Assembly: GCA_900553105.1 (NCBI GenBank)
Contig: USCE01000058.1
Span: forward strand, 1-7,832
Source of the DNA: an uncultured Sutterella sp.
GTDB taxonomy: Bacteria > Pseudomonadota > Gammaproteobacteria > Burkholderiales > Burkholderiaceae_F
Length of the DNA stretch: 7,832 nt
Reading direction: 5' to 3'
In this document: one piece after another, positions 1 through 6,936 of the stretch
How the letters are laid out: each line of letters starts with the position of its first letter
Numbering within the stretch: position 1 is the stretch's first letter
Notes under the pieces: generated by a model
Told to the model about the DNA's origin: nothing
The model's input: only the letters and a program-made list of their open reading frames with translations
The model's database searches: none
Translations under genes and position numbers: made by a program

Positions 1-310
1 TTACTGCATCGGGTGGCAAGGGCTCCAGAGGTTCATTTTCCTCTTTGTAGCGATCAAGCATCGCTTGAAGTTCTTTGACGTCAAATTTTTCCAGCCAGCT
101 GTCAAAGGCTTGACGCGTTTTTTCTTCAACGTCATCCCACTCGAGCAAAAATTCCTCTTGCTTACTCTTAAATTCGCCCTTTAAAAGGCGTTGACGAGCC
201 TTGAGTTCGCGCTTGGTGTCTTGCCATTCGGCAGTCAGCTCCGCCTGTTTCTTTTTAACTTGGTCTTTCAGCTCCCGAAGTTTTTCTTCAATTTTTATTT
301 TTGTGGCCAT
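1..310 (-). CDS. Unrecognised charged coiled-coil protein, N-terminal 103 residues (3' end outside window)
   Basis: The reading frame opens with ATG at 308-310 and stays open to the window edge, so the C-terminus is missing; the TAA visible at bases 1-3 is out of frame. The visible part (MATKIKIEEKLRELKDQ...) is almost entirely Lys, Glu, Arg, Gln and Leu, with heptad-like spacing over residues 4-65, as expected of a long amphipathic helix or coiled coil. A short tryptophan-containing stretch (SWLEKFDVKELQ, about 73-84) and an acidic, proline-rich tail (EPLEPLPPD) follow. There is no signal peptide, membrane segment or catalytic motif. No strong Shine-Dalgarno sits at the usual distance; only AAGAAAG is visible, about 9 bases upstream. 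A short ORF with a better ribosome site overlaps the start (see 295-351). I do not recognise the family. A cytoplasmic structural or binding role would be a guess from composition only. That it is coding is supported by its codon pattern and uninterrupted frame. Confidence 0.7.
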   Translation of the reverse strand, partial: MATKIKIEEKLRELKDQVKKKQAELTAEWQDTKRELKARQRLLKGEFKSKQEEFLLEWDDVEEKTRQAFDSWLEKFDVKELQAMLDRYKEENEPLEPLPPDAV

Positions 311-351
311 AGTAAGTCGCTTTCTTGATATCGATGATTGTTAGGGTTCAT
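295..351 (-). other. Candidate 18-codon upstream ORF overlapping the start of the left-edge gene
   Basis: ATG at 349-351 is preceded by AGGA with a five-base gap, a better ribosome-binding arrangement than that of the main gene. The frame runs 18 codons (MNPNNHRYQESDLLWPQK) to TAA at 295-297, overlapping the first 16 bases of the gene that starts at 310, in a different frame. This geometry would allow translational coupling by re-initiation. The peptide has no run of one amino acid typical of attenuation leaders. It may equally be chance, or a sign that the true start of the left-edge gene is different. Confidence 0.25.
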
Positions 352-442
352 CCATATCCTACGCCTAAAAGGTGATGTTGAGATCTGAAATTTGTCGCAA
401 AGTGTAGGCAAGGGGGATTCAAGGGGAGGTTCGGGAGGATAA
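311..442. other. Intergenic region upstream of the left-edge gene
   Basis: This stretch must carry any promoter for the minus-strand gene at 310, because the hairpin at 443-496 ends the unit upstream of it. I could not find a convincing -35/-10 pair: the best -10-like hexamer is TAGGAT near 355-360, with no good -35 partner at 16-18 bases. No plus-strand gene or repeat is visible. Confidence 0.4.
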
Positions 443-496
443 AAGCTCAAAAGAAATTGCCCGACACACGAATTCGGTATCGGGCAATGAGAGCTT
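443..496 (-). terminator. Hairpin terminator after the nucleoside hydrolase gene
   Basis: ATTGCCCGA (456-464) and TCGGGCAAT (480-488) form a perfect 9-bp stem around a 15-base loop. An outer arm AAGCTC (443-448)/GAGCTT (491-496) can extend it across a small mismatch. Read on the minus strand, the inner stem is followed by TTTCTTTT, as in an intrinsic terminator. It begins about 28 bases past the hydrolase stop codon. The long loop makes it less canonical than the efp terminator. Confidence 0.7.
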
Positions 497-515
497 AAAA
501 GCCAGTTTTTAGCGC

Positions 516-1454
516 TTAGAGTCGTCTAATCGTTTCATCGACAAGATCCCAGAAGCGATCTTGGTGTAAGTGCGTGGCTACAAACGTGTGGCAGTTTTCG
601 GGGGCTTTTTTGCGAAGATCGGTCACAGTCATGCCGCTTGTGTATAAACCGCGATACTCCACGTGAACGGGCGCCTGACGAATATCTATGACAGCGGGAT
701 CAATCACATAGGCCACGGCACAGGCATCGTGAACGGGCGGCGCATCAAAGCCCTTGGAGGCACGATACTTCGCCCCGAATTGCTCCAAGACTTGCCCTAA
801 GAAAACACCAGCAGGGGAAGTGATTTTTGCCAATCGCTCTCGAATTTCAGGTACGGCGCGCGCTTGGTAGGTGAGATCTAATCCCACCATGACGATCTTC
901 CACGGTTCTTCAAAGACAATATGAGCCGCTTCGGGATCGTTTTCGATGTTAAATTCTGCCATCGGACGAATATTGCCAATGTGATAACCGCCACCCATCA
1001 AAACGATTTCTTTAACGCGTTCAACGATTCGGGGCTCCAAGCGGGCGGCAAGGGCAATGTTTGTTAAGGGACCGATCGGCACCAAGGTGACGGTGCCTGC
1101 GGGCTCGCGCATGATCGTATCAACAATAAACTGTGCGGCGCAGCGGCTATCAAGCTTATAGTCGGCCTCAGGCAGCGTTGTACCGTCTAAGCCGCTTTCG
1201 CCGTGAATTTCCGGGCAGGCTACAGCTTCTCCGCGCAAAAGCGGTCGATAGGCACCTTGCGCCACCGCAATATCGTCTCGTCCTAAGAGCTTTAAGATGC
1301 GAAGCGCATTGCGTGTGACTTTTTCAATACTTTGATTGCCGGCAACCGTCGTCACACCCAATAGGTCGATGTTGGGAGCGCCTGCGGCTAAAAGTAAGGC
1401 AACAGCGTCATCGTAGCCCGGGTCACAGTCAATGATGATTTTGTGTTTTTGCAT
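516..1454 (-). CDS. Ribonucleoside hydrolase, IunH/Rih family
   Basis: This cytosolic enzyme hydrolyses the N-glycosidic bond of nucleosides, giving free base and ribose. The protein has 312 residues, the usual length (about 305-315). The family's calcium- and ribose-binding DxDxxxDD motif is at residues 9-16 (DCDPGYDD). Also visible are VAGN (37-40), HGESGLDG (84-91), PIGPLTNIA (126-134), LMGGG (152-156), AEFNIENDPEAA (166-177) and the active-site VHDA (241-244), where the His-Asp pair acts in catalysis. All expected active-site residues are present, so it should be functional. From memory the sequence resembles E. coli RihB and RihC about equally, so I cannot assign pyrimidine, purine or mixed specificity and give no symbol. 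ATG at 1454 is preceded by AAGAAGG, which overlaps the ribokinase stop region; the 14-base gap implies one operon with rbsK. No transporter or regulator lies in the window. Confidence 0.93.
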   Translation of the reverse strand: MQKHKIIIDCDPGYDDAVALLLAAGAPNIDLLGVTTVAGNQSIEKVTRNALRILKLLGRDDIAVAQGAYRPLLRGEAVACPEIHGESGLDGTTLPEADYKLDSRCAAQFIVDTIMREPAGTVTLVPIGPLTNIALAARLEPRIVERVKEIVLMGGGYHIGNIRPMAEFNIENDPEAAHIVFEEPWKIVMVGLDLTYQARAVPEIRERLAKITSPAGVFLGQVLEQFGAKYRASKGFDAPPVHDACAVAYVIDPAVIDIRQAPVHVEYRGLYTSGMTVTDLRKKAPENCHTFVATHLHQDRFWDLVDETIRRL

Positions 1455-1468
1455 GATTTACTACCTTC

Positions 1469-2389
1469 TTATCGTTGATCTAAAAATGCTGCCACGTCGT
1501 GCATCGTGGGAATGGAAGCCACGGCCCCGTCATGCGTAACGGAAAGGGCAGCTGCGGCGACCGCTTGCCTTAAGAGGGTTTTAAAGCGCGTCGCATCCCG
1601 TTTGACAAAGTAGTCGGCGACGGCTTTCATGGCAAAGCCGACAAAGGTGTCGCCTGCGCCCGTCGTATCGACGGCGTTGACTTTGAAGCCCGCAATGGCT
1701 TCAACCTCCTTGCCCGGCAAGCGGTAAAGTACGCCTTCAGCACCAAGCGTCAGGAGAATGAGCTGGTTGGGGAAGCGCTCGTTGAGTGCGGTCATTAGTC
1801 CCGTGTCACTGGCACTTTTACCGATAATGCCCGCGGCTTCCGTCTGATTAACTATGAGCACATCGACAAATTCGAACGGATAACGGCACACCGTCTCATC
1901 AAAAGGCGCCGGATTAAATACCGTGATAAGACCGCGTACCTTAGCTGCGGTCAAAATAGTGGGCACATTATTGACTTCATTTTGTACAACGAGCACATCG
2001 CCTTTGCCGAAATCAGCCAGAGCCTCATCGATGAGTGCATCTGTGATCATGTGATTGGTGCCTGCGTAGTAAAGAATGCTGTTTTCGGCTTCAGGCGTTA
2101 CTTGAATAAAGGTGTGACCACTTGCGGCCTCGTTATCAATGCGCAAGTGATTGACGTTTACCGATTGAGCAGCTAAAAACTCATATAGAAAGCGACCGTC
2201 GGCGCCTAAAACGCCGGCGTGGGCCACATCGAGTCCTGCGCGGCTCATGGCTATCGTTTGGTTTAACCCTTTGCCGCCCATGTGCACGGCACGATCGGTG
2301 GCGGCAAGCGTTTCGCCTGCACGGACAAAATGCGAGACTTTGTAGACGTAGTCGATATTCAGAGATCCGATATTGATAAAGCGAGTCAT
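1469..2389 (-). CDS. rbsK: Ribokinase (PfkB family)
   Basis: This enzyme phosphorylates D-ribose with ATP to ribose 5-phosphate, feeding the pentose phosphate and nucleotide pathways. With ATG at 2389 the protein is 306 residues, matching typical ribokinases (about 300-310). PfkB signatures are clear: MGGKGLNQ near residues 37-44 (sugar-binding first signature, with Leu where Ala is usual), NPAP (159-162), NQTEA (181-185), TLGAEG (214-219), and the second signature VNAVDTTGAGDTFVG (237-251), which holds the anion-hole GAGD and catalytic base Asp247. The frame stays open upstream to a TTG at 2449, adding 20 residues, but that extension (QERIPSSKITYRHFFEHRA) is not ribokinase-like and would start inside the likely promoter, so I chose the ATG. 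No good Shine-Dalgarno precedes it. It is the first gene of a pair with the nucleoside hydrolase; the kinase consumes the ribose that the hydrolase releases. A related sugar or nucleoside kinase is the main alternative, less likely given this partner. Confidence 0.9.
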   Translation of the reverse strand: MTRFINIGSLNIDYVYKVSHFVRAGETLAATDRAVHMGGKGLNQTIAMSRAGLDVAHAGVLGADGRFLYEFLAAQSVNVNHLRIDNEAASGHTFIQVTPEAENSILYYAGTNHMITDALIDEALADFGKGDVLVVQNEVNNVPTILTAAKVRGLITVFNPAPFDETVCRYPFEFVDVLIVNQTEAAGIIGKSASDTGLMTALNERFPNQLILLTLGAEGVLYRLPGKEVEAIAGFKVNAVDTTGAGDTFVGFAMKAVADYFVKRDATRFKTLLRQAVAAAALSVTHDGAVASIPTMHDVAAFLDQR

Positions 2390-2420
2390 AGCGCGGTGTT
2401 CGAAAAAATGACGATAAGTA

Positions 2421-2449
2421 ATTTTGCTTGAAGGTATTCGCTCTTGCAA
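2421..2449 (-). promoter_or_regulatory. Candidate sigma-70-type promoter for rbsK-hydrolase operon
   Basis: On the minus strand TTGCAA (2444-2449) and CAAAAT (2421-2426) are 17 bases apart. Each matches four of six consensus bases. Transcription from here would start just downstream of the efp terminator and leave a leader of about 25 bases before the ATG at 2389. The position is sensible but the hexamers are weak, and no operator palindrome is evident. Confidence 0.35.
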
Positions 2450-2464
2450 ACGCCTGAGTTTCGG

Positions 2465-2503
2465 TGCACAAACAAAAACCGCCGAGGGGTGTCTCGGCGG
2501 TTT
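2465..2503 (-). terminator. Strong intrinsic terminator of efp
   Basis: AAACCGCCGAG (2476-2486) and CTCGGCGGTTT (2493-2503) form a perfect 11-bp GC-rich stem with a six-base loop. On the minus strand it is followed by TTTTTGTTTG. It begins about 27 bases after the efp stop codon and insulates efp from the downstream rbsK operon on the same strand. Confidence 0.93.
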
Positions 2504-2529
2504 GAATCGATAAACTCGAAGTGTGAAGA

Positions 2530-3087
2530 TTACTTCACGCGGGAGCGGTATTCACCCGTACGTGTATCGATTTCGATCTTGTCGTCGGTTTCGACGAAGG
2601 CGGGCACTTGCAATTCATAGCCCGTGTCCAAACGAGCCGGCTTCATGACTTTACCGGAGGTGTCGCCCTTGACGGCAGGTTCCGTGTAAGCCACCTTACG
2701 CACCAAGATCGTGGGCAATTCCACGCTGATGGCGCGGCCTTGGTAGAAGACCACTTCGGCGGGCATACCGTCTTCGAGGTACTTCATGGCGTCTTCCATC
2801 ACGTCGGCTTCAACTTCGTATTGGTTGTATTCTTCGTCCATCCAAACATAATGCGGATCGGCAAAGTAGCTGTAGGTCACTTCCTTGCGTTCGAGGACCA
2901 AGTCTTCGAACTTGTCGTCAGCGCGATAAACGGTTTCGGTACCTGCGCCCGTCAAGAGGTTCTTCAACTTCATCTTCACGACAGAGGCGTTACGGCCGCT
3001 CTTGGAGTATTCGGCCTTCAAGACCACCATCGGATCCTTGCCGATCATCACGACGTTACCGGCGCGCAATTCTTGTGCAGTTTTCAT
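2530..3087 (-). CDS. efp: Translation elongation factor P (arginine-32 type)
   Basis: EF-P binds between the ribosomal P and E sites and promotes peptide bond formation at polyproline and similar stalling motifs. The 185-residue length is typical, and the three beta-barrel (KOW-like, central and C-terminal OB) domains can be followed along the chain. The domain I loop reads EYSKSGRNASVVK, with Gly31 and Arg32. Arg at this position, rather than the Lys seen in E. coli, is the residue rhamnosylated by EarP, and earP lies just upstream on the same strand. The C-terminal stretch TDDKIEIDTRTGEYRSRVK is the conserved family ending. ATG at 3087 has AGGA ten bases upstream, slightly far but acceptable. 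The gene ends with its own strong terminator. It may be transcribed from earP, from a promoter within the 161-base gap, or both. Confidence 0.98.
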   Translation of the reverse strand: MKTAQELRAGNVVMIGKDPMVVLKAEYSKSGRNASVVKMKLKNLLTGAGTETVYRADDKFEDLVLERKEVTYSYFADPHYVWMDEEYNQYEVEADVMEDAMKYLEDGMPAEVVFYQGRAISVELPTILVRKVAYTEPAVKGDTSGKVMKPARLDTGYELQVPAFVETDDKIEIDTRTGEYRSRVK

Positions 3088-3248
3088 CTCAAAATTATCC
3101 TAGTAAGTGCCTTTGTTCTGTGCGCTCGCGGTGTGCGGTAGCGATCCGCCCGGGGCGCTTTGCAGTCAAAGGCTAGAGTATCGATTGCGGGAAAAAGACT
3201 CCCGGAAAAACGTTTTTCTTTTCGCGTTCTTAGCGAAAACGCGTTATT
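3088..3248. other. Leader region between earP and efp
   Basis: This 161-base gap has no ORF that I believe. On the minus strand a 7-bp hairpin TTTTCGC/GCGAAAA (3219-3225 and 3233-3239) lies about 10 bases after the earP stop, but the run that follows is A-rich, not T-rich, so it is not a good terminator. A TTGACT hexamer (minus strand, 3164-3169) could be a -35 for a separate efp promoter, but the bases 17 further on (GATCGC) make a poor -10. The gap is long enough for efp to have its own promoter; the sequence does not settle it. Confidence 0.35.
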
Positions 3249-4361
3249 TTAGCGTTTTTGAATCATTTGTGAAAGACGTTGAGCAATGTTGGCATTGCCT
3301 CTGACATGTTCACCCCAACGGGCAAAGCCGATTTTTAGTGCCGAAAACTGCTCGAGCATTGCTAGCCATGCCTCGCTATCGATTTTGCCCGCGTTAAAGG
3401 AGCGCTGAAAACGCTCCCATGCTTCAAAGGCTTGCTGGCAATCGAACATGGGTTTCATTTTCTCTGTTAACGCAGCCAACTTTACCCAATGTGCACCGTC
3501 GTCTTGAGGATAGATTTGCCAAATAAAAACAATGCCAGCAAGCATTGCTCGCGCCGCGCTGTCTTCGCCGCGGATAAACGCGATGTCAGAGCCCCAGAGC
3601 AGTTCATCAAAGTTTGTTTGGGCCACAAAATCCAGTTGCTTGACACGGATTTCGTGATCGGTTGTCCTTTCAATGGCTTGCGCTAGATCGCGGCCCGCTT
3701 CGCACGCCGAGCACGAAAGATCGATTTTTTGTCGGCTATTGATCAATAGCGAGGCAAACTCTGAGACGGGGGCCGAGGGATAGGAAAAATAAAAAACGCG
3801 CAGTGACTCACTGACAGGCTGCTGACCCAAAAAGGCTTGGCGGGCTTTTTCATACTCTTTTTCAATCGTCAAGCCCCCTGAGGCAGGCGTTACGCCGGGG
3901 AAATAATTGATTTTTTCAGCACCTGTGGTAGGCAGTATGGATTTGAGCATGTGGCAGCCCTCAATCCAATCCTCAGCCGTGAAGTAGTCGATGTTAACCC
4001 ACACGGTTTTGTGTGCAATGATGCGATTTTCATAGTCCGGAGGCAGTCGACACGCAAAGCCTTCAACGACCATGTCCGCGACGGTTAGGGGACAAGGACC
4101 GTTATTCCACGAATTGTCCCAATGAATCACTTGCAAGCGCTCATCATCGGCAATGGCCTCTGGCGCTGTGTCACGAGGTTTTCCTGCCAATAGCGCCAGC
4201 GTCGGCACATCATCAATAATTAAGCGCACCGCAAAGCCCTCGCATCGCATCTCGCGCGCTAAGCGCCACAAGACACCCGCGTCACCGAAGTTATCGATCA
4301 CGCGGCAGAAAATATCGAGCGATAAAGGCAAAGAATTGATCGTGCAACAGCGGGTGGACAT
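3249..4361 (-). CDS. earP: EF-P arginine rhamnosyltransferase EarP
   Basis: EarP transfers L-rhamnose from dTDP-L-rhamnose to Arg32 of EF-P, a modification EF-P needs for full activity in organisms with the arginine form. It is a cytosolic inverting glycosyltransferase with two Rossmann-like domains (GT-B fold). The 370-residue length fits the family (about 370-385). Diagnostic motifs are the N-terminal DIFCRVIDNFGDAGV (residues 16-30), whose Asp23 and Asp27 correspond by position to the essential N-terminal aspartates of characterised EarP proteins, and FIRGEDSAARA (262-272), where the RGEDS segment carries the conserved acidic residue of the nucleotide-sugar site. WVNIDYFTAEDWI (121-133) is also family-like. 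No signal peptide or membrane segment is visible. ATG at 4361 has no clear Shine-Dalgarno; an in-frame start slightly further in cannot be excluded, but must precede residue 15. Its neighbour efp is its substrate, which strongly supports the call. Confidence 0.95.
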   Translation of the reverse strand: MSTRCCTINSLPLSLDIFCRVIDNFGDAGVLWRLAREMRCEGFAVRLIIDDVPTLALLAGKPRDTAPEAIADDERLQVIHWDNSWNNGPCPLTVADMVVEGFACRLPPDYENRIIAHKTVWVNIDYFTAEDWIEGCHMLKSILPTTGAEKINYFPGVTPASGGLTIEKEYEKARQAFLGQQPVSESLRVFYFSYPSAPVSEFASLLINSRQKIDLSCSACEAGRDLAQAIERTTDHEIRVKQLDFVAQTNFDELLWGSDIAFIRGEDSAARAMLAGIVFIWQIYPQDDGAHWVKLAALTEKMKPMFDCQQAFEAWERFQRSFNAGKIDSEAWLAMLEQFSALKIGFARWGEHVRGNANIAQRLSQMIQKR

Positions 4362-4385
4362 GACTACAATGTGGGCATCAATAAT
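4355..4385 (+). promoter_or_regulatory. Candidate uvrC promoter in the divergent earP-uvrC gap
   Basis: TGGACA (4355-4360) and AATAAT (4380-4385) each match five of six consensus bases, but the 19-base spacing is longer than ideal. A second -10-like hexamer, TACAAT (4365-4370), lacks a good -35. The -35 would overlap the earP start codon, and the AT-rich core also offers TATTAT on the minus strand (4381-4386) for earP, so the 58-base gap probably holds overlapping divergent promoters. Confidence 0.35.
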
Positions 4386-4419
4386 AAGACGCCACTAGTG
4401 TAGCCGAGCGGGAGAAAAA

Positions 4420-6291
4420 ATGGCTTTTGATGCCAAGGAGATTTTAAAAAACTTACCGTCATTGCCCGGAGTGTATCGGTATTTCGATGCCGATGATCGG
4501 TGTCTGTACGTCGGTAAGGCCCGCGATTTAAAGCGTCGAGTCAGCAGTTACTTCCAAAAAAATGACCTAAGTCCCCGTATTGCGATTATGGTCAGCCAAA
4601 TCGCGCGTCTTGAGACAACGGTTACCCGTTCGGAAGCAGAGGCGCTCTTACTTGAAAATAATCTTATTAAGACGCTTGCGCCCAAGTACAACATTCTTTT
4701 TCGTGACGACAAGAGTTACCCATATTTAAAGATTAGCCATGAGGCGTTTCCACGCGTTGCATACTATCGGGGCGGCGTGGATAAGAAGAGTCGTTTCTAC
4801 GGGCCTTACCCCAACGCGCAAAGCGTCAAAGAGGCGATCAATCTTTTGCAACGCGTTTTTCGTCTGCGCACGTGTGAGGCCTCGGTCTTTAAAAACCGTT
4901 CGCGCGTTTGCCTCTTGGCGCAAATCGGTCGATGCTCGGGGCCCTGTGTGGGCAATATTTCTCGAGAAGACTATGCGGCCGATGTGCGCCGAGCTGAAGA
5001 TTTCTTAGACGGCAAAAGTGAAGCATTACTGGCTCAATTGCAAGCTCAAATGCTCGCGCACTCAGAAAAGTTGGAGTTTGAAGAGGCCGCAGCGGTCCGA
5101 GATCGTATTGCGGCACTCTCTAACATCCTTCACCGGCAAACGGTGGAGGCTACGGGTGCGGTGGATATTGATGCTGACATTATTGCTGTGCAGGCGCAAG
5201 GCAGTGATGTGTGCGTAAATCTGGCCATGGTCCGAGGCTCGCGTCACTTAGGTGACAGGGCTTATTTCCCCGCCGTGCCTAAAGATGGAGAAAGCAGTGT
5301 CGCGGAAATTTTTGAAGCGTTTGTCAGTCAACACTACGAGACACTTCCTGTCCCTACGCTCATTATCACGGATGTGGACGTTCAAAAAGAGCCTCTAGAG
5401 GCTTTATTGAGTGAGATTGCCGCCAGACGGGTCTCCGTTGTGCATCAGCCTACCGGAGTGCGTCGCGAATGGTTGACGATGTGCAAGACCAATGCCAAGA
5501 TCGCCTTAGAGCGTCACCTAGCGCAAGAAGGCTCTCAGCTGTCACGTCTTAAAGCATTGTGTGAGGTTTTAGATATCACTGTGCCCGATGATGACTGGAT
5601 GAAGGTCCGAATGGAGTGCTTTGATATCAGTCATACGGCTGGTGAAGCTACGCAGGCCTCTTGCGTTGTGTACGAAGGCGCTGGCATGGCCCACAACCTC
5701 TACCGACGATTTAACATTACGGACATTGAGCCCGGCGATGACTACGCGGCGATGCGCCAAGTCCTTGAAAGACGGTATTTACCGGTCAGCCGTGGAGAAG
5801 CCATCTTGCCGACAGTGGTTTTAATTGATGGCGGCCGTGGTCAGGTGGCAATCGCCAAGGGCGTTTTCGATGAATTGGGGCTCGATACCTCCGTGATTGT
5901 GGGGGTGGCAAAGGGCGAGGGGCGAAAAGTTGGGCTCGAGACACTCATTTTTGCCGATTCCGAACGTGAGCCTTTGGTGCTTGGGCCGCAATCTCAGGCT
6001 TTGATGCTCGTGGCTGAAATTCGTGATGAAGCGCACCGTTTTGCCATTACTGGCATGAGGGCCAAGCGGGCCAAAGCTCGTAATACCTCAAGACTGGAGG
6101 ATTTAGAGGGAATCGGCCCCAAACGTCGCCAAAAATTATTAACCCGCTTCGGTGGCATGCGTGCATTAAAAAACGCAAGCCTCGAAGATATTGCTAAAAT
6201 CGAAGGGATATCCCAAACACTGGCTGAACGTATCTATGCACAATTACACGGCCAGATCCCTCAAACTGTAATAGAAAAGAAAAATGAGTAA
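4420..6291 (+). CDS. uvrC: Excinuclease ABC subunit C (nucleotide excision repair nuclease)
   Basis: UvrC joins the UvrB-DNA complex at bulky lesions and cuts on both sides of the damage. At 623 residues it is full length. Domains in order: an N-terminal GIY-YIG nuclease for the 3' incision (about 14-95; GVY 17-19, YVG 30-32, Arg39/Arg40, and Glu79 in LLLENN); a cysteine region with Cys152, Cys164, Cys172 and Cys176, the spacing reported to bind a 4Fe-4S cluster in E. coli UvrC; a UVR helical hairpin that contacts UvrB (about 203-237); an RNase H-like nuclease for the 5' incision (about 250-545; FDISHT with Asp402, Asp441, LIDGGRGQ with Asp470, His539 in RDEAHRFA); and a C-terminal tandem helix-hairpin-helix DNA-binding domain (about 558-610; LEGIGPKRRQKLL). 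All catalytic residues look intact. ATG at 4420 has GGGAG six bases upstream. The gene ends inside pgsA. Confidence 0.98.
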   Translation: MAFDAKEILKNLPSLPGVYRYFDADDRCLYVGKARDLKRRVSSYFQKNDLSPRIAIMVSQIARLETTVTRSEAEALLLENNLIKTLAPKYNILFRDDKSYPYLKISHEAFPRVAYYRGGVDKKSRFYGPYPNAQSVKEAINLLQRVFRLRTCEASVFKNRSRVCLLAQIGRCSGPCVGNISREDYAADVRRAEDFLDGKSEALLAQLQAQMLAHSEKLEFEEAAAVRDRIAALSNILHRQTVEATGAVDIDADIIAVQAQGSDVCVNLAMVRGSRHLGDRAYFPAVPKDGESSVAEIFEAFVSQHYETLPVPTLIITDVDVQKEPLEALLSEIAARRVSVVHQPTGVRREWLTMCKTNAKIALERHLAQEGSQLSRLKALCEVLDITVPDDDWMKVRMECFDISHTAGEATQASCVVYEGAGMAHNLYRRFNITDIEPGDDYAAMRQVLERRYLPVSRGEAILPTVVLIDGGRGQVAIAKGVFDELGLDTSVIVGVAKGEGRKVGLETLIFADSEREPLVLGPQSQALMLVAEIRDEAHRFAITGMRAKRAKARNTSRLEDLEGIGPKRRQKLLTRFGGMRALKNASLEDIAKIEGISQTLAERIYAQLHGQIPQTVIEKKNE

Positions 6292-6874
6292 ACCGCTTTC
6301 AATTAATGTACCGATGATCTTAACTTGGGCTCGTATTGCCCTGATTCCCTTAATCATCGGGGTGTTTTATATTCCGGACCATATTCTTTCGCCTTTTATG
6401 CAAAATGTACTAGGCACGGCGATTTTTATTATTGCGGCCTTAACGGATGCCTTTGACGGCTATATTGCCCGACGATACAACATGGAAAGCGCAATCGGCG
6501 CTTTTTTAGATACCTCGGCTGACAAACTCATGGTTTGTGCCGCGTTGATCGTGTTGCTTGACTTTAACCGCGTCGATATGCTCGTTGCTTTGATCATCAT
6601 CGGCCGCGAAATTACAGTAACGGCACTGCGCGAATGGATGGCTAAGGTCGGGGCGGCCGCTCGCGTGAAAGTCAACTGGTTTGGAAAGATCAAAGCGATT
6701 GCGCAAATGGTGGCCATTCCGATGCTACTTTTCTGGGAACCGTTATTCGGTATTTCGATGTCCTGGCTCGGTACGATTTTGATTTACGTAGCCGCGTTCT
6801 TAACGATCTACTCCATGATCGTGTATATCCGCGCAGCTGGCCCGTACTTGAACGTGGAGCCGCCTAGACAATAA
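6284..6874 (+). CDS. pgsA: CDP-diacylglycerol-glycerol-3-phosphate 3-phosphatidyltransferase
   Basis: PgsA makes phosphatidylglycerol phosphate from CDP-diacylglycerol and glycerol 3-phosphate in the inner membrane, the committed step to phosphatidylglycerol and cardiolipin. The 196-residue protein is slightly longer than E. coli PgsA (182). The CDP-alcohol phosphatidyltransferase signature D-x2-DG-x2-AR-x8-G-x3-D-x3-D is perfect at residues 55-80 (Asp55, Asp58, Gly59, Ala62, Arg63, Gly72, Asp76, Asp80), providing the metal and CDP site. Hydrophobic helices lie at about 11-30, 40-54, 82-95, 98-107, 138-150 and 160-182, as expected for a six-helix membrane enzyme. The N-terminus (INVPMILTWARI) matches the family start. 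ATG at 6284 overlaps the last 8 bases of uvrC, implying translational coupling; the upstream purine run AGAAAAGAAAA serves as a weak ribosome site. The uvrC-pgsA order is conserved in many proteobacteria. A terminator follows 26 bases after the stop. Confidence 0.97.
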   Translation: MSKPLSINVPMILTWARIALIPLIIGVFYIPDHILSPFMQNVLGTAIFIIAALTDAFDGYIARRYNMESAIGAFLDTSADKLMVCAALIVLLDFNRVDMLVALIIIGREITVTALREWMAKVGAAARVKVNWFGKIKAIAQMVAIPMLLFWEPLFGISMSWLGTILIYVAAFLTIYSMIVYIRAAGPYLNVEPPRQ

Positions 6875-6900
6875 TTGTTGCCACGTAGAGTGCAAATTTT

Positions 6901-6936
6901 GAGGTCACGGGATTTTGTCTTCGTGACTTCTTTTTT
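6901..6936 (+). terminator. Intrinsic terminator of the uvrC-pgsA operon
   Basis: GAGGTCACG (6901-6909) pairs with CGTGACTTC (6922-6930) over 9 bp with one G-T wobble and a 12-base loop, followed directly by six T residues (6931-6936). It lies 26 bases after the pgsA stop codon. On the minus strand the stem is not followed by a T-run, so it should act mainly in the plus direction. Confidence 0.88.

Noticed and set aside
2390..2449. TTG start at 2449 extending ribokinase by 20 residues
   Set aside because: The extension does not resemble ribokinase, the ATG at 2389 gives the normal family length and N-terminus (FINIGSLNIDY), and the TTG overlaps the likely -35 element.
2181..2471. 96-codon minus-strand frame rich in Arg overlapping rbsK
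   Set aside because: It is a shifted-frame shadow of rbsK with low-complexity Arg/Ser content and no motif; it also crosses the promoter region.
2608..3141. 177-codon open frame on the plus strand opposite efp
   Set aside because: It lies antisense to a strongly conserved gene, has no recognisable motif or ribosome site, and is explained by codon bias of efp leaving the opposite frame open.
3205..3239. Possible terminator between earP and efp
   Set aside because: The TTTTCGC/GCGAAAA hairpin is followed on the minus strand by an A-rich run, and the AAAAACGTTTTT palindrome is a weak all-AT stem, so neither makes a credible intrinsic terminator for earP.
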